Positions 1 through 7,768 of a stretch of 47,923 bases of DNA are shown here, piece after piece. The notes below the pieces were generated by a model. That model made no database searches. It had not been told where the DNA came from and was given only the letters and a program-made list of their open reading frames with translations. This DNA comes from Chitinophagaceae bacterium UBA4857 (GTDB lineage Bacteria; Bacteroidota; Bacteroidia; Chitinophagales; Chitinophagaceae). Numbering within the stretch: the stretch's first letter is position 1; each line of letters begins with the position of its first letter. The stretch covers positions 1 to 47,923 of the forward strand of contig DHEF01000004.1 of assembly GCA_002399735.1 (NCBI GenBank), given 5' to 3'. A program made the translations under genes and the position numbers.

Positions 1-510
1 GCGTTTGTCGTTATTCACAATTAATATGAAGATTTCTCAAAACAAGGGCAGCCTTTTTTTACACATATCCACAAATTTAAACAGTCTCTTAGGGGTGTGC
101 AGGTATAGCGGAAAGCCGGAACTGCAGCTGACCGGAGTTACTACGGCTGATAGCCCCAAATCAAAATCTTTCTATAAATTAAATACCGGTACTTTTAAGA
201 AAATAACACCCTATTTTATGCTATGCCGCCTAATTTACTGTTATATAGCCTGTAACAGGTAGTAAAATATGCCATCTTTATAGTAATACCTGACATTGGC
301 CAATTTGCTATCCTAAACTAATTTACTCCCTTATTTAAGTGGCTTTTGTAAGGCTGCTTATGAGTAAGTTAATGATTGCATTTTTTTGTAATGAGCCATT
401 GATTAATTACAACCTAAGCTTGTATTAGTGTGTCCTCTGCCAGACAAATCCGCATCTGCTTATTCCTAAGTTTATAACCTGCTTTAGCCCTAACATTTTT
501 TTGATAGGTT
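1..510. other. Non-coding region upstream of the CoA operon
   Basis: No convincing gene is seen in this stretch. A short open frame at 5-262 starts with TTG, has no recognisable domain and is compositionally unremarkable. The region holds the first copy of the 22-bp motif at 261-282, which recurs upstream of the DUF3826-susCD operon. It presumably carries the promoter of the following operon, because the first gene begins at 511 and everything downstream is tightly packed. No clear -33/-7 Bacteroidota promoter pair could be fixed by eye. Confidence 0.5.
261..282 (+). promoter_or_regulatory. 22-bp motif shared with 24243-24264
   Basis: AGTAAAATAT and CCATCTTTATA are separated by one variable base (G here, T in the other copy), so 21 of 22 positions are identical. 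This copy lies about 230 bp upstream of the MaoC gene; the other lies about 110 bp upstream of the DUF3826 gene. These are the two largest apparent promoter regions in the window. A common operator or promoter element is an inference from position and identity; no regulator is encoded nearby. Confidence 0.4.
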
Positions 511-954
511 ATGTTTTTAAAAAAATATTATAACGAGTTTGAAATAGGTGAGCAACGCCATACCATTGGCCGTACGGTAACCGAAACGGATATTGTGGTA
601 CATGCAGGTCAGTCGGGAGATTTTTTTCCGCACCACATGGACGAAGCATGGTGCAGTACACAGCCTTTTAAAAAACGTATTGCGCATGGCACGTTGATTT
701 TTACCATTGGCATTGGGTTAACGGCCAGTTTTATTAACGAGGTATCTATGACTTACGGTTATGAAAGATTACGTTTTATAAAACCCGTTTTTATTGGCGA
801 TACCATTAAAGTAACCGTTACCATTAAGGATAAAAAAGATCATAAAAAACCGGGTTTTGGTGTGGTAACAGAATTGGTGGAAGTGTTTAACCAAAACAAC
901 GAACTGGTGATGCTTTGCGAACATTTATTACTGGTTGAAAAAAACGAAGCGTGA
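511..954 (+). CDS. MaoC-like hot-dog dehydratase/hydratase
   Basis: This 147-residue cytoplasmic protein has the single hot-dog fold of the MaoC/R-hydratase family, which adds or removes water across the 2,3 double bond of acyl-CoA thioesters. The hydratase-2 signature is visible around residues 34-42 (GQSGDFFPHH). Asp37 and His42 have the same five-residue spacing as the catalytic Asp/His pair of PhaJ-type hydratases, but the usual Asn between them is Phe39. The IAHG segment near residues 57-60 is also typical. Length is normal for a single-domain member. The stop overlaps the next start (GTGA), so translation is probably coupled to the solute-binding-like gene, and CoA-transferases follow. 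That context argues for a CoA-thioester substrate; the actual acyl group is unknown. Confidence 0.88.
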   Translation: MFLKKYYNEFEIGEQRHTIGRTVTETDIVVHAGQSGDFFPHHMDEAWCSTQPFKKRIAHGTLIFTIGIGLTASFINEVSMTYGYERLRFIKPVFIGDTIKVTVTIKDKKDHKKPGFGVVTELVEVFNQNNELVMLCEHLLLVEKNEA

Positions 955-956
955 GT

Positions 957-2120
957 ATGGGAGTAGTTTTAAAAGGAATAACATGGGGGCATAGCCGGGG
1001 CATAACACCTTTGCTGGCTTTTTCGCAGCGATACGCCGAGCTAAACCCTGGTGTAGAGATAACATGGAAAAAGCGCACTTTACAGGAGTTTGCTGATTTT
1101 CCGATTGAGGTGTTGACAAAGGATTACGACCTGTTGATTATCGATCACCCCTGGGTTGGTTGTGCAGCCGCTACCAATTGTGTTTTGCCATTGAACGAAT
1201 ATTTATCGCAGGAATATTTAGCGGATCAGTTGCAACATTCGGTTGGCGCATCGCATGTGAGTTACAATTATGACAATAAACAATGGGCTTTAGCTATTGA
1301 TGCCGCTACACCGGCAGCCAGTTATAGAAAAGATTTATTAGATGCTAATAATATTGCTTTACCACAAACATGGGAGGAAGTAATTGCCTTAGCCAAAGAT
1401 GGTAAAGTAGCCGTACCCGCAATACCCATTGATATATTAATGAACTTTTACTCGTTTTGTATTGCACATGGTAAAACACCTTTTACCAATGCCGATGAAG
1501 TGATTGATATGGAAACGGGTATAAAGGCCATACAAACTATGAAGGAATTATATGGCGTTGTAAGTAAAGAAATGTTTAATTACAACCCAATAGCAGTGGC
1601 GGAGCGTATGAGTAGTACGAATGATTATTGGTATTGCCCTTTTGCTTATGGTTATTCCAACTATTCTCGCTTGGGTTATGCTAAACATTTGTTGCATTAT
1701 GCCGATGTAGTGGCTGTAAATGGTAAACGTTTGCAAACCACAGTTGGGGGTACCGGTATTGCTGTTTCGGCATTTAGTAACCACAAGGATATTGCCGTAG
1801 ATTTTGCCCAACAAATTGTATCAGCCGAATGTCAATCAACATTTTACATGGAGCATGGCGGACAACCGGGGCATCGTAAAGCCTGGGAATCACCTGCTGC
1901 CAATGTATTAACGAATGATTACTTTAAAAACGTTTTACCTGTAATGGATAACGGCTATATTCGCCCCCGTTACAATGGGTATTTACATTTTCAGGATCAT
2001 GCAGGTACACCACTGCAACAATGTTTGTTGTATAATGGTAATCCGGAGCAAGCCTTACAGGAAATGAACAAGATTTATAAATATAGTCAACCAGCTAAAT
2101 TATCAAGCCAAGCAGTATGA
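957..2120 (+). CDS. Leaderless family-1 solute-binding-like protein
   Basis: This is a roughly 387-residue protein resembling ABC-transporter sugar-binding proteins (SBP family 1). It opens directly with the first core strand and helix (LKGITWGHSRG followed by FSQRYAELNPGVEITW). Later segments fit the two-lobe fold: the LLIIDHP strand, the Tyr-rich hinge region and PATPAASYRKDLL-like ligand loops. There is no hydrophobic signal peptide or lipobox, and no ABC permease or ATPase gene nearby, so it should be cytoplasmic. A GTG at 951 overlaps the MaoC stop; ATG 957 is chosen here, but both are plausible. The end overlaps the CoA-transferase start by ATGA. It may be a cytosolic ligand carrier, a sensor or a repurposed enzyme. 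The fold call is fairly sure; the role is unknown. Confidence 0.75.
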   Translation: MGVVLKGITWGHSRGITPLLAFSQRYAELNPGVEITWKKRTLQEFADFPIEVLTKDYDLLIIDHPWVGCAAATNCVLPLNEYLSQEYLADQLQHSVGASHVSYNYDNKQWALAIDAATPAASYRKDLLDANNIALPQTWEEVIALAKDGKVAVPAIPIDILMNFYSFCIAHGKTPFTNADEVIDMETGIKAIQTMKELYGVVSKEMFNYNPIAVAERMSSTNDYWYCPFAYGYSNYSRLGYAKHLLHYADVVAVNGKRLQTTVGGTGIAVSAFSNHKDIAVDFAQQIVSAECQSTFYMEHGGQPGHRKAWESPAANVLTNDYFKNVLPVMDNGYIRPRYNGYLHFQDHAGTPLQQCLLYNGNPEQALQEMNKIYKYSQPAKLSSQAV

Positions 2121-3262
2121 GTCATTTGCCGTTGAAAGGATTAGTGGTATTGGAGTTTAGCCAATATTTATCGGGCCCGGCGGCCGGTTTACGCCTTGCC
2201 GATTTAGGCGCCCGTGTTATTAAAGTAGAGCGTCCGGGTGTAGGTGATGCCGGTAGAAAATTATCCATTAAAAACCTGTGGGTGGATGAAAGTTCTTTAT
2301 TGTTTCATACCATCAACCGTAACAAAGAAAGTTATGCGGCAGATTTAAAAAATGAGGCCGATTTAGAAGTGTTAAAAAAGATTATTACCAAGGCCGATGT
2401 ATTGATACATAATTTCAGGCCCGGTGTAATGGAAAAAATAGGATTGGGTTATGCAGCAGTGCAAGCCATTAACCCACAGTTAATTTATGCCGAGATAAAT
2501 GGTTATGGCAAAACAGGTCCATGGAAACATAAGCCCGGCCAGGATTTATTAATACAATCCATTGCCGGTTTAACCCATACTACTGGTAACAAAGAACAAT
2601 CACCGGTACCATTTGGTATTGCTATTGCTGATATTTTATGTGGCGCACAATTAACACAAGGTATTTTAGCCGCATTAATACGCCGCCAGAAAAAAAATAC
2701 CGGTGCATTAATTGAAGTAAGTTTGATGGAATCCTTACTGGATTTTCAGTTTGAATTATTGACAACGTATTATGCCGACAGGCAACAACCCATACGAAGT
2801 GCAGTAAACAATGGCCACCCATTATTAAGTGCGCCTTATGGTATTTATGCTACAAAAGATGGTCATTTGGCGATTGCCATGATGGATATTCAGGATTTAG
2901 CAGCAGCTATTGCGTGTGATGCATTAACCAAATACACCACCGATGTAGCTTTTACGCATCGGGATGAAATAAAAGCCATTATTGCTGCACATTTATTGCA
3001 GCAACCAACGGCATATTGGCAACAACAATTACATAGTCGGGATATGTGGGCTATGGAAGTTTTAAATTGGCAACAGTTGAGCCAACACCCTGCTTATAAA
3101 GCAGTGCAAATGGAACAGACAATACAAGCAGAAGATAGAAGTATTACAACAACCCGTTGTCCTATTCGTATTAACGGACAAAGATTAACATCAAGTAAAC
3201 CGGCTCCGAAAGTGGGAGCAGATAATGCGGCTATTTACCGCGATTTTATAAGTGAAATGTAG
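2117..3262 (+). CDS. Class III CoA-transferase (CaiB/BaiF), copy 1
   Basis: This 381-residue member of the CaiB/BaiF (formyl-CoA transferase) family moves CoA between carboxylic acids through an aspartyl-CoA intermediate. Visible family blocks are the N-terminal VLEFSQYLSGPAAGLRLADLG nucleotide-type motif, IKVERPGVGD, HNFRPGVMEKIGL near residue 100, and YAEINGYG. Asp143 in GQDLLIQSIAGL aligns with the catalytic Asp of the family. The last third has the LLQQP/W...L arrangement of the small domain. Length is normal. The start overlaps the solute-binding-like gene by 4 bp and the second copy follows after 3 bp, so the pair may form a heteromer or act on successive substrates. The substrate is not deducible from sequence. 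Confidence 0.92.
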   Translation: MSHLPLKGLVVLEFSQYLSGPAAGLRLADLGARVIKVERPGVGDAGRKLSIKNLWVDESSLLFHTINRNKESYAADLKNEADLEVLKKIITKADVLIHNFRPGVMEKIGLGYAAVQAINPQLIYAEINGYGKTGPWKHKPGQDLLIQSIAGLTHTTGNKEQSPVPFGIAIADILCGAQLTQGILAALIRRQKKNTGALIEVSLMESLLDFQFELLTTYYADRQQPIRSAVNNGHPLLSAPYGIYATKDGHLAIAMMDIQDLAAAIACDALTKYTTDVAFTHRDEIKAIIAAHLLQQPTAYWQQQLHSRDMWAMEVLNWQQLSQHPAYKAVQMEQTIQAEDRSITTTRCPIRINGQRLTSSKPAPKVGADNAAIYRDFISEM

Positions 3263-3265
3263 TTT

Positions 3266-4438
3266 ATGCGTTTGTTGGAAGATATAATAGTGGTAGATTT
3301 TAGCCAGTTCCTTTCAGGGCCTTCCGCATCATTGCGTTTGGCAGATATGGGAGCACAGGTAATTAAGGTGGAGAAACCCGGCACCGGTGATATATGCCGG
3401 GAACTGTATGTGTCGGATGTAATGATAGAAGGTGAATCCACCATCTTTCATGCGATTAACCGTAATAAAAAAAGTTATGTAGCGGATTTAAAAAATCCGG
3501 AGGATCTGGAAAAAATAAAAGATTTATTGCGCAAGGCCGATGTAATGATGCACAATTTTCGTCCCGGCGTAATGGAGCGCATTGGATTAGATTACAACAC
3601 GGTAAAAGAAATAAATCCGCAATTAGTTTACGCCGAAATTACCGGTTATGGTAGCGAAGGCCCTTGGAAAGATTTACCCGGACAGGATTTATTACTACAA
3701 GCCGCATCGGGCATTACCTGGTTAACCAATAATAAACAGGAAGGCCCCACACCAATGGGTGTAGCGGTGGTTGATATTTTAGCAGGTACACATTTAACAC
3801 AAGGTATACTGGCGGCATTATACAGCCGCATTGTTTCTAATAAAGGTGCATTGGTACAAGTAAGCATGCTGGAAAGTATTCTTGATTTTCAGTTTGAAGT
3901 ATTGACTTGTTTTTACAATGATGGTAACGAACTGCCACAGCGCAGCGAGGTAAATAGCGGCCATGCTTATATAGCAGCACCTTATGGTATTTATCAAACT
4001 AAAAAAGGTTTTATAGCATTGGCCATGGGCAGCATTACTGTATTAGGTCAATTATTAGGATGCCCTGCTTTAGAACAATTTACCGATAATACCGAGTGGT
4101 TTAGCAAACGTGACGAGATTAAAACTATTTTATCGGCACATTTGTTAACCAATACCGCCAATCATTGGCTGGCTATTTTAGAAAAGGCCGATATTTGGTG
4201 TGCTCCTGTATTAAATTACGACGAGCTAATGCAGGAAGAAGGATATAAAACATTGAATATGGAAACCACGGTAAAAACAACCAATGGTTTGGCTATTACA
4301 ACAACAAGATGTCCTATACGCATTGATGGAGAAATTATAACCTCCGAAAGAGGTGCTCCTATGTTGGGCGAACATAATACAGAAATTGATATCCAGTTTG
4401 GATTAGCGCAACCGGTCACTAAGCTGGCCAATATTTGA
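3266..4438 (+). CDS. Class III CoA-transferase (CaiB/BaiF), copy 2
   Basis: This is a 390-residue paralogue of the preceding gene. The same landmarks are in the same order: VDFSQFLSGPSASLRLADMG, IKVEKPGTGD, HNFRPGVMERIGL, YAEITGYGSEGPW. The catalytic Asp is Asp141 in GQDLLLQAASGI. Both copies keep this Asp, so neither looks like a dead paralogue. Tandem duplication followed by divergence is the simplest reading. The gene belongs to the same operon; the lactonase start lies 16 bp beyond the stop. Class III transferases often work as interlocked dimers, so a heterodimer of the two copies is possible but unproven. Confidence 0.92.
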   Translation: MRLLEDIIVVDFSQFLSGPSASLRLADMGAQVIKVEKPGTGDICRELYVSDVMIEGESTIFHAINRNKKSYVADLKNPEDLEKIKDLLRKADVMMHNFRPGVMERIGLDYNTVKEINPQLVYAEITGYGSEGPWKDLPGQDLLLQAASGITWLTNNKQEGPTPMGVAVVDILAGTHLTQGILAALYSRIVSNKGALVQVSMLESILDFQFEVLTCFYNDGNELPQRSEVNSGHAYIAAPYGIYQTKKGFIALAMGSITVLGQLLGCPALEQFTDNTEWFSKRDEIKTILSAHLLTNTANHWLAILEKADIWCAPVLNYDELMQEEGYKTLNMETTVKTTNGLAITTTRCPIRIDGEIITSERGAPMLGEHNTEIDIQFGLAQPVTKLANI

Positions 4439-4454
4439 GTAAACGATTAACGAG

Positions 4455-5309
4455 ATGCTACAGCCGATTATTGACACACATATACATATTTGGGATTTAC
4501 AAAAAGCCGATTATCCATGGCTTAAAGGAGACGAGTCTATACTGAATAATAACTACGACTTATCGCAATTAGAACCTGAGCGAAAAAAAACAAATGTGGT
4601 AGGTGGCGTTTTGGTACAAGCATCCAGCAATAAACAGGATACGGACTTGATGATGGAAGCAGCCCGTAACAACAATTGGATAAAAGGTGTGGTAGCCTGG
4701 TTACCACTTACTAATCCCGAAGCTGTAAGTAAATTGTTAAATGACGATTACCTGCACAACCCTTACTTTAAAGGTATTCGTCATCAGATACACGACGAAA
4801 AAAATGCCGATTGGTTATTACAACCATCGGTTATTAAAAGTTTACAAATTTTAGCACATCACCATATCCCATATGATATTGTAGGCGTACTTCCTGCGCA
4901 TATTGAAACGGTATTACAAGTGGCCAAACAAGTGCCCGATTTAAAAATGGTGTTTAATCATTTAAACCAGCCGCCCATTGCAACACAGCAAAAGTTTGGA
5001 CAGTGGGGCGAGTTAATGAAACAAGCAGCAGCGCATAAAAATTTGTATGCAAAAATATCCGGGTTAGGTACGGCATCCGGTAAGTTACATAACTGGCAAG
5101 CCGGTGATGTAGCGCCTTACATTGAATTTGTATTACAGGAGTTTGGAATAGATAAATGTTTTTGTGGTGGCGATTGGCCGGTGAGTTTGTTGGCAGGTTC
5201 TTATGAGCATGCTTGGCAAGTTTACGAAGAAGTAGTAAATAGTTTATTGAGCCAGGAAGATAGTAGTAAAGTATTGCATGATAATGCCGTACAGTTTTAT
5301 AAACTATAG
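4455..5309 (+). CDS. COG3618 amidohydrolase, sugar-acid lactonase-like
   Basis: This 284-residue TIM-barrel amidohydrolase belongs to the L-fuconolactonase / L-rhamnonolactonase / 2-pyrone-4,6-dicarboxylate lactonase group. The start has the family metal or substrate motif DTHIHIWD (His9, His11) followed by YPWLKG. Later come FKGIRHQIHDE, the strand MVFNHLNQPP with its His, and the C-terminal GGDWPVSLLAGSY motif that carries the conserved Asp. There is no signal peptide, so it acts in the cytosol. Known relatives hydrolyse lactones of deoxy-sugar acids or cyclic dicarboxylates. With an adjacent sugar symporter and an NAD(P)-type oxidoreductase, a sequence of sugar oxidation to lactone, then lactone opening, is the natural inference. 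The specific sugar is unknown. Confidence 0.85.
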   Translation: MLQPIIDTHIHIWDLQKADYPWLKGDESILNNNYDLSQLEPERKKTNVVGGVLVQASSNKQDTDLMMEAARNNNWIKGVVAWLPLTNPEAVSKLLNDDYLHNPYFKGIRHQIHDEKNADWLLQPSVIKSLQILAHHHIPYDIVGVLPAHIETVLQVAKQVPDLKMVFNHLNQPPIATQQKFGQWGELMKQAAAHKNLYAKISGLGTASGKLHNWQAGDVAPYIEFVLQEFGIDKCFCGGDWPVSLLAGSYEHAWQVYEEVVNSLLSQEDSSKVLHDNAVQFYKL

Positions 5310-5338
5310 TTGTAATTAGCAGAGATTTTTTTTGTAAT

Positions 5339-5411
5339 CAGCGATAGTAGCACAGATGATCGTCCCTTGCGTCGCACACTTGTACTGCATATCGCTAATC
5401 AACATCGTACG
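5339..5411 (+). repeat. Intergenic mosaic repeat, F orientation
   Basis: This copy contains GCGATAGTAG...GATGATCGTCCCTTGCGTCGCACACT and ends with ATATCGCTAATCAACATCG. The end blocks GCGATA and TATCGC are complementary. It belongs to the same family as the copies at 7579, 15099, 21346, 23923, 32234 and 41847. It sits between the lactonase and the RhaT-like gene, about 50 bp before the latter. It may be a processing or attenuation hairpin. Confidence 0.75.
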
Positions 5412-5459
5412 AAACATGTAAAATGTTTTAAGTATTAAAACTAAAACAGGTTAAAGCAA

Positions 5460-6506
5460 ATGGAAGTAATTAATGGCATATTATTACATGGTGTAGGTGC
5501 ATCTAGCGCTGCTTTATGTTATACGCCGCAAAAACAGGTGCGTAGCTGGAGCTGGCAAACCTATTGGTTGGCACAGGCTTTTGTATGTTGGTTTGCACTA
5601 CCCATCCTCGTTGCTATTATTACCATTCCACAATTAGGTACAGTACTAAGCGAAGCGCCAACTTCCGCCATGATTAATTCGTTTTTATTAGGCATGGGCT
5701 ATGGTGTTGGTGGTACAGCCTTTGGTATCGCTATTCGTTATGTTGGCTTTTCACTTACCTATGCTATTTCGGTAGGTATAAGTTGTGTGCTAGGTACTTT
5801 AATTCCACCATTGGTTAATGGTACGTTAAGCGAAACACTTTCCGGTTATGGAGCCAACTTTGTTATTATTGGTATTGTGTTAGGGGCGGTTGGTATTGCA
5901 TTATGCGGTGTAGCCGGTCGCAAAAAAGAAAAAGATTTAGAAAAAGCCAATAATACACAAACAGGTTTCTCCTTATCAAAAGGATTGCCTATTTGTTTAT
6001 TAGCCGGTGTGCTATCGGCTTTTTATGGTTTTGCTATTGAGCAGGGACAACCCATTGCTGATATTGCCGCCAGTTATGGTGCGGGTAATTTACAAAGCAA
6101 TGTTATTTACATATTTGCCAATACCGGCGCTTTTGTAACTGCTGCCGGTTATGCTTTGTTCCTGCATTTTAAGCACAAAACATTTTCTGAGTACAAGTCG
6201 GTAAATAAAAACGTATTAAGCAAAAATTATTTAATGGCAGCTATAACCGGGGTGTTATGGTATGGCCAGTTTTTCTTTTATGGTTTGGGGCATGTGCGTA
6301 TGGGCAGTTATAAATTTTCCAGCTGGGCAATTCATATGATTATGCTGGTGTTAATTAGTTCTATTGTAGGCATTTTATTAAAAGAATGGAAACCTACCGA
6401 ACAAAAAACAAAAACGTATTTAGCCATTGCACTTACTGTTTTATTAGCGGCAGTGTTGGTTATTACTTACGGAAATTATTTAGGAGGTAACGAAACGAAT
6501 GGATAA
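5460..6506 (+). CDS. RhaT-family sugar:proton symporter
   Basis: This 348-residue inner-membrane protein has about ten hydrophobic helices and matches the L-rhamnose/H+ symporter RhaT family in length (E. coli RhaT is similar). The N-terminus, with HGVGASSAALCYTPQKQVRSWSWQTYW, is the typical RhaT opening. Later blocks are GMGYGVGGTAFGIAIRYVGFSLTYAIS and GVLWYGQFFFYGLGH. Its task is probably proton-coupled import of a deoxy-hexose or similar sugar into the cytosol. No rhaA, rhaB or rhaD is present in the window, and the neighbours are a lactonase and a Gfo/Idh/MocA enzyme. The transported sugar may therefore be rhamnose used through an oxidative route, or a different rare sugar. The end overlaps the next gene by 8 bp. 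Confidence 0.87.
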   Translation: MEVINGILLHGVGASSAALCYTPQKQVRSWSWQTYWLAQAFVCWFALPILVAIITIPQLGTVLSEAPTSAMINSFLLGMGYGVGGTAFGIAIRYVGFSLTYAISVGISCVLGTLIPPLVNGTLSETLSGYGANFVIIGIVLGAVGIALCGVAGRKKEKDLEKANNTQTGFSLSKGLPICLLAGVLSAFYGFAIEQGQPIADIAASYGAGNLQSNVIYIFANTGAFVTAAGYALFLHFKHKTFSEYKSVNKNVLSKNYLMAAITGVLWYGQFFFYGLGHVRMGSYKFSSWAIHMIMLVLISSIVGILLKEWKPTEQKTKTYLAIALTVLLAAVLVITYGNYLGGNETNG

Positions 6507-7548
6507 CAATCAACATTTTCCTATTTGCATTATTGGTGCCGGTGGTATTGTACACGATGCGCATTTACCCGCTTATGGATTGGCGGGTTACACCGTAAAA
6601 GGAATTGTAAACCGGAATAAAGAAAAAGCTACCGCACTTGCCCAAAAATTTGGTATTGAAAAAGTGTATGATAGCTTGCAAGAAATGGTGGCCGAAAACG
6701 GCAACAATGTTATTTACGATTTTGCCTTGCCTGCTTCGGAAACAATAGAAGTGTTACAACAACTTCCCGATGGGGCTACCGTACTTATTCAAAAACCACT
6801 GGGCGAAAATATTGAAGAAGCAAAAGCGATTTTAGATTTAGCCCATGCAAAAAATATGCAGGCCGGTGTAAATTTTCAATTACGTTTTGCTCCATATGTA
6901 GCCGAGGCTCGTAAAATGATTGATGCAGGTGAACTGGGCACTATTACCGATGTAGAAGTATATGTAAACGTTTATACACCTTGGAGTTTGTGGGAGTTTT
7001 TATTCACCAAACCCCGTATGGAAATTGTGTACCACAGTGTACACTATGTTGATTTGATTCGATCTTTTTTAGGCAATCCCGAAAAAGTATTTGGTCGTTC
7101 ATTTAAACATCCGTTATCGCAACCCTTAACATCGGTGCGTAGTAATATTATTATGGACTATGGCGATATGTTACGTGCCGCAATTCATACCAATCATAAC
7201 CACGATTATGCTTATCAACAGCAGGAGTCCTATATTAAAATAGAAGGTACTAACGGTGCCATAAAAATTAATTACGGTGCATTAATAAACTATCCGCATG
7301 GTGTGCCCGATAGTTTTCATTACATCATCAGAGAAAAAGGTAAACAACCGGAATGGAAAACAAAACAGATTGAGGGTACATGGTTTCCACATGCGTTTAT
7401 AGGCACCATGGAACAAATGATGCTGGCCAAAGCCGGTGTAATTGATAAGCCATGGAATAGTGTAGATGATGCTTTTGATACGATGCGTTGTGTAGAAGCA
7501 GCTTACATAAGCAATGAAAAAGGCGGTGTTGTTTTGGCAGAGATATAA
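6499..7548 (+). CDS. Gfo/Idh/MocA family oxidoreductase
   Basis: This 349-residue cytoplasmic NAD(P)-dependent sugar oxidoreductase has an N-terminal Rossmann domain with the dinucleotide loop IIGAGGIVHDAHLPA (residues 11-25). The usual EKP motif reads QKP here (Lys99 kept, Glu replaced by Gln). The C-terminal alpha/beta domain contains YHSVHYVDLIRSF, with His182 at the place of the conserved catalytic His. The start overlaps the RhaT-like gene by 8 bp, so the two are co-translated. It most likely oxidises or epimerises the imported sugar, giving the lactone opened by the upstream COG3618 enzyme; that pairing is inferred. It is the last gene of the cytoplasmic operon; a repeat copy and a hairpin follow. 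Confidence 0.88.
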   Translation: MDNNQHFPICIIGAGGIVHDAHLPAYGLAGYTVKGIVNRNKEKATALAQKFGIEKVYDSLQEMVAENGNNVIYDFALPASETIEVLQQLPDGATVLIQKPLGENIEEAKAILDLAHAKNMQAGVNFQLRFAPYVAEARKMIDAGELGTITDVEVYVNVYTPWSLWEFLFTKPRMEIVYHSVHYVDLIRSFLGNPEKVFGRSFKHPLSQPLTSVRSNIIMDYGDMLRAAIHTNHNHDYAYQQQESYIKIEGTNGAIKINYGALINYPHGVPDSFHYIIREKGKQPEWKTKQIEGTWFPHAFIGTMEQMMLAKAGVIDKPWNSVDDAFDTMRCVEAAYISNEKGGVVLAEI

Positions 7549-7578
7549 CAGCGTTTATATTGTTTGAATATTTTTTTG

Positions 7579-7660
7579 TTTACCAGCGATAGTAACACAG
7601 ATGATCGTCCCTTGCGACGCTCCGTTCATCGTTCCGTTCTTTGTTCATCATCATGTTATG
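7579..7660 (+). repeat. Intergenic mosaic repeat, F orientation
   Basis: The copy begins TACCAGCGATAGTAACACAG and continues GATGATCGTCCCTTGCGACG, CTCCGTTCATCGTTC and TTCATCATCATG. It is nearly the same as the copy at 41847-41928. It lies between the CoA operon and the PUL glycosidases. Confidence 0.8.
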
Positions 7661-7725
7661 CATCGGTGGTTTACAATGGCCGTAATTGCAAATGACAGTA
7701 ATATAATTTCTATAGTAAGACTTCA

Positions 7726-7743
7726 AAGCCCCTTTAGGGGTTT
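7726..7743 (+). terminator. Short GC hairpin before the GH138-like gene
   Basis: AAGCCCC and GGGGTTT pair around a TTTA loop, giving a 7-bp stem with one G-U pair, and are followed by TGGGG. It may terminate the upstream operon, although there is no clean U-tract. It lies about 25 bp before the next start, so an effect on translation is also possible. Confidence 0.35.
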
Positions 7744-7768
7744 GGGGTATAAATTGTAATAAATAGTG

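Noticed and set aside
5..262. 85-residue open frame with a TTG start
   Set aside because: No domain, no ribosome binding site, atypical residue content and a long gap to the next gene; probably chance.
957..2120. Complete ABC sugar importer
   Set aside because: Only a solute-binding-like protein is present, without a signal peptide, and no permease or ATPase gene is nearby.
5460..6506. Classical rhaBAD-type rhamnose operon
   Set aside because: RhaT-like transporter is present but no isomerase, kinase or aldolase gene is found in the window.
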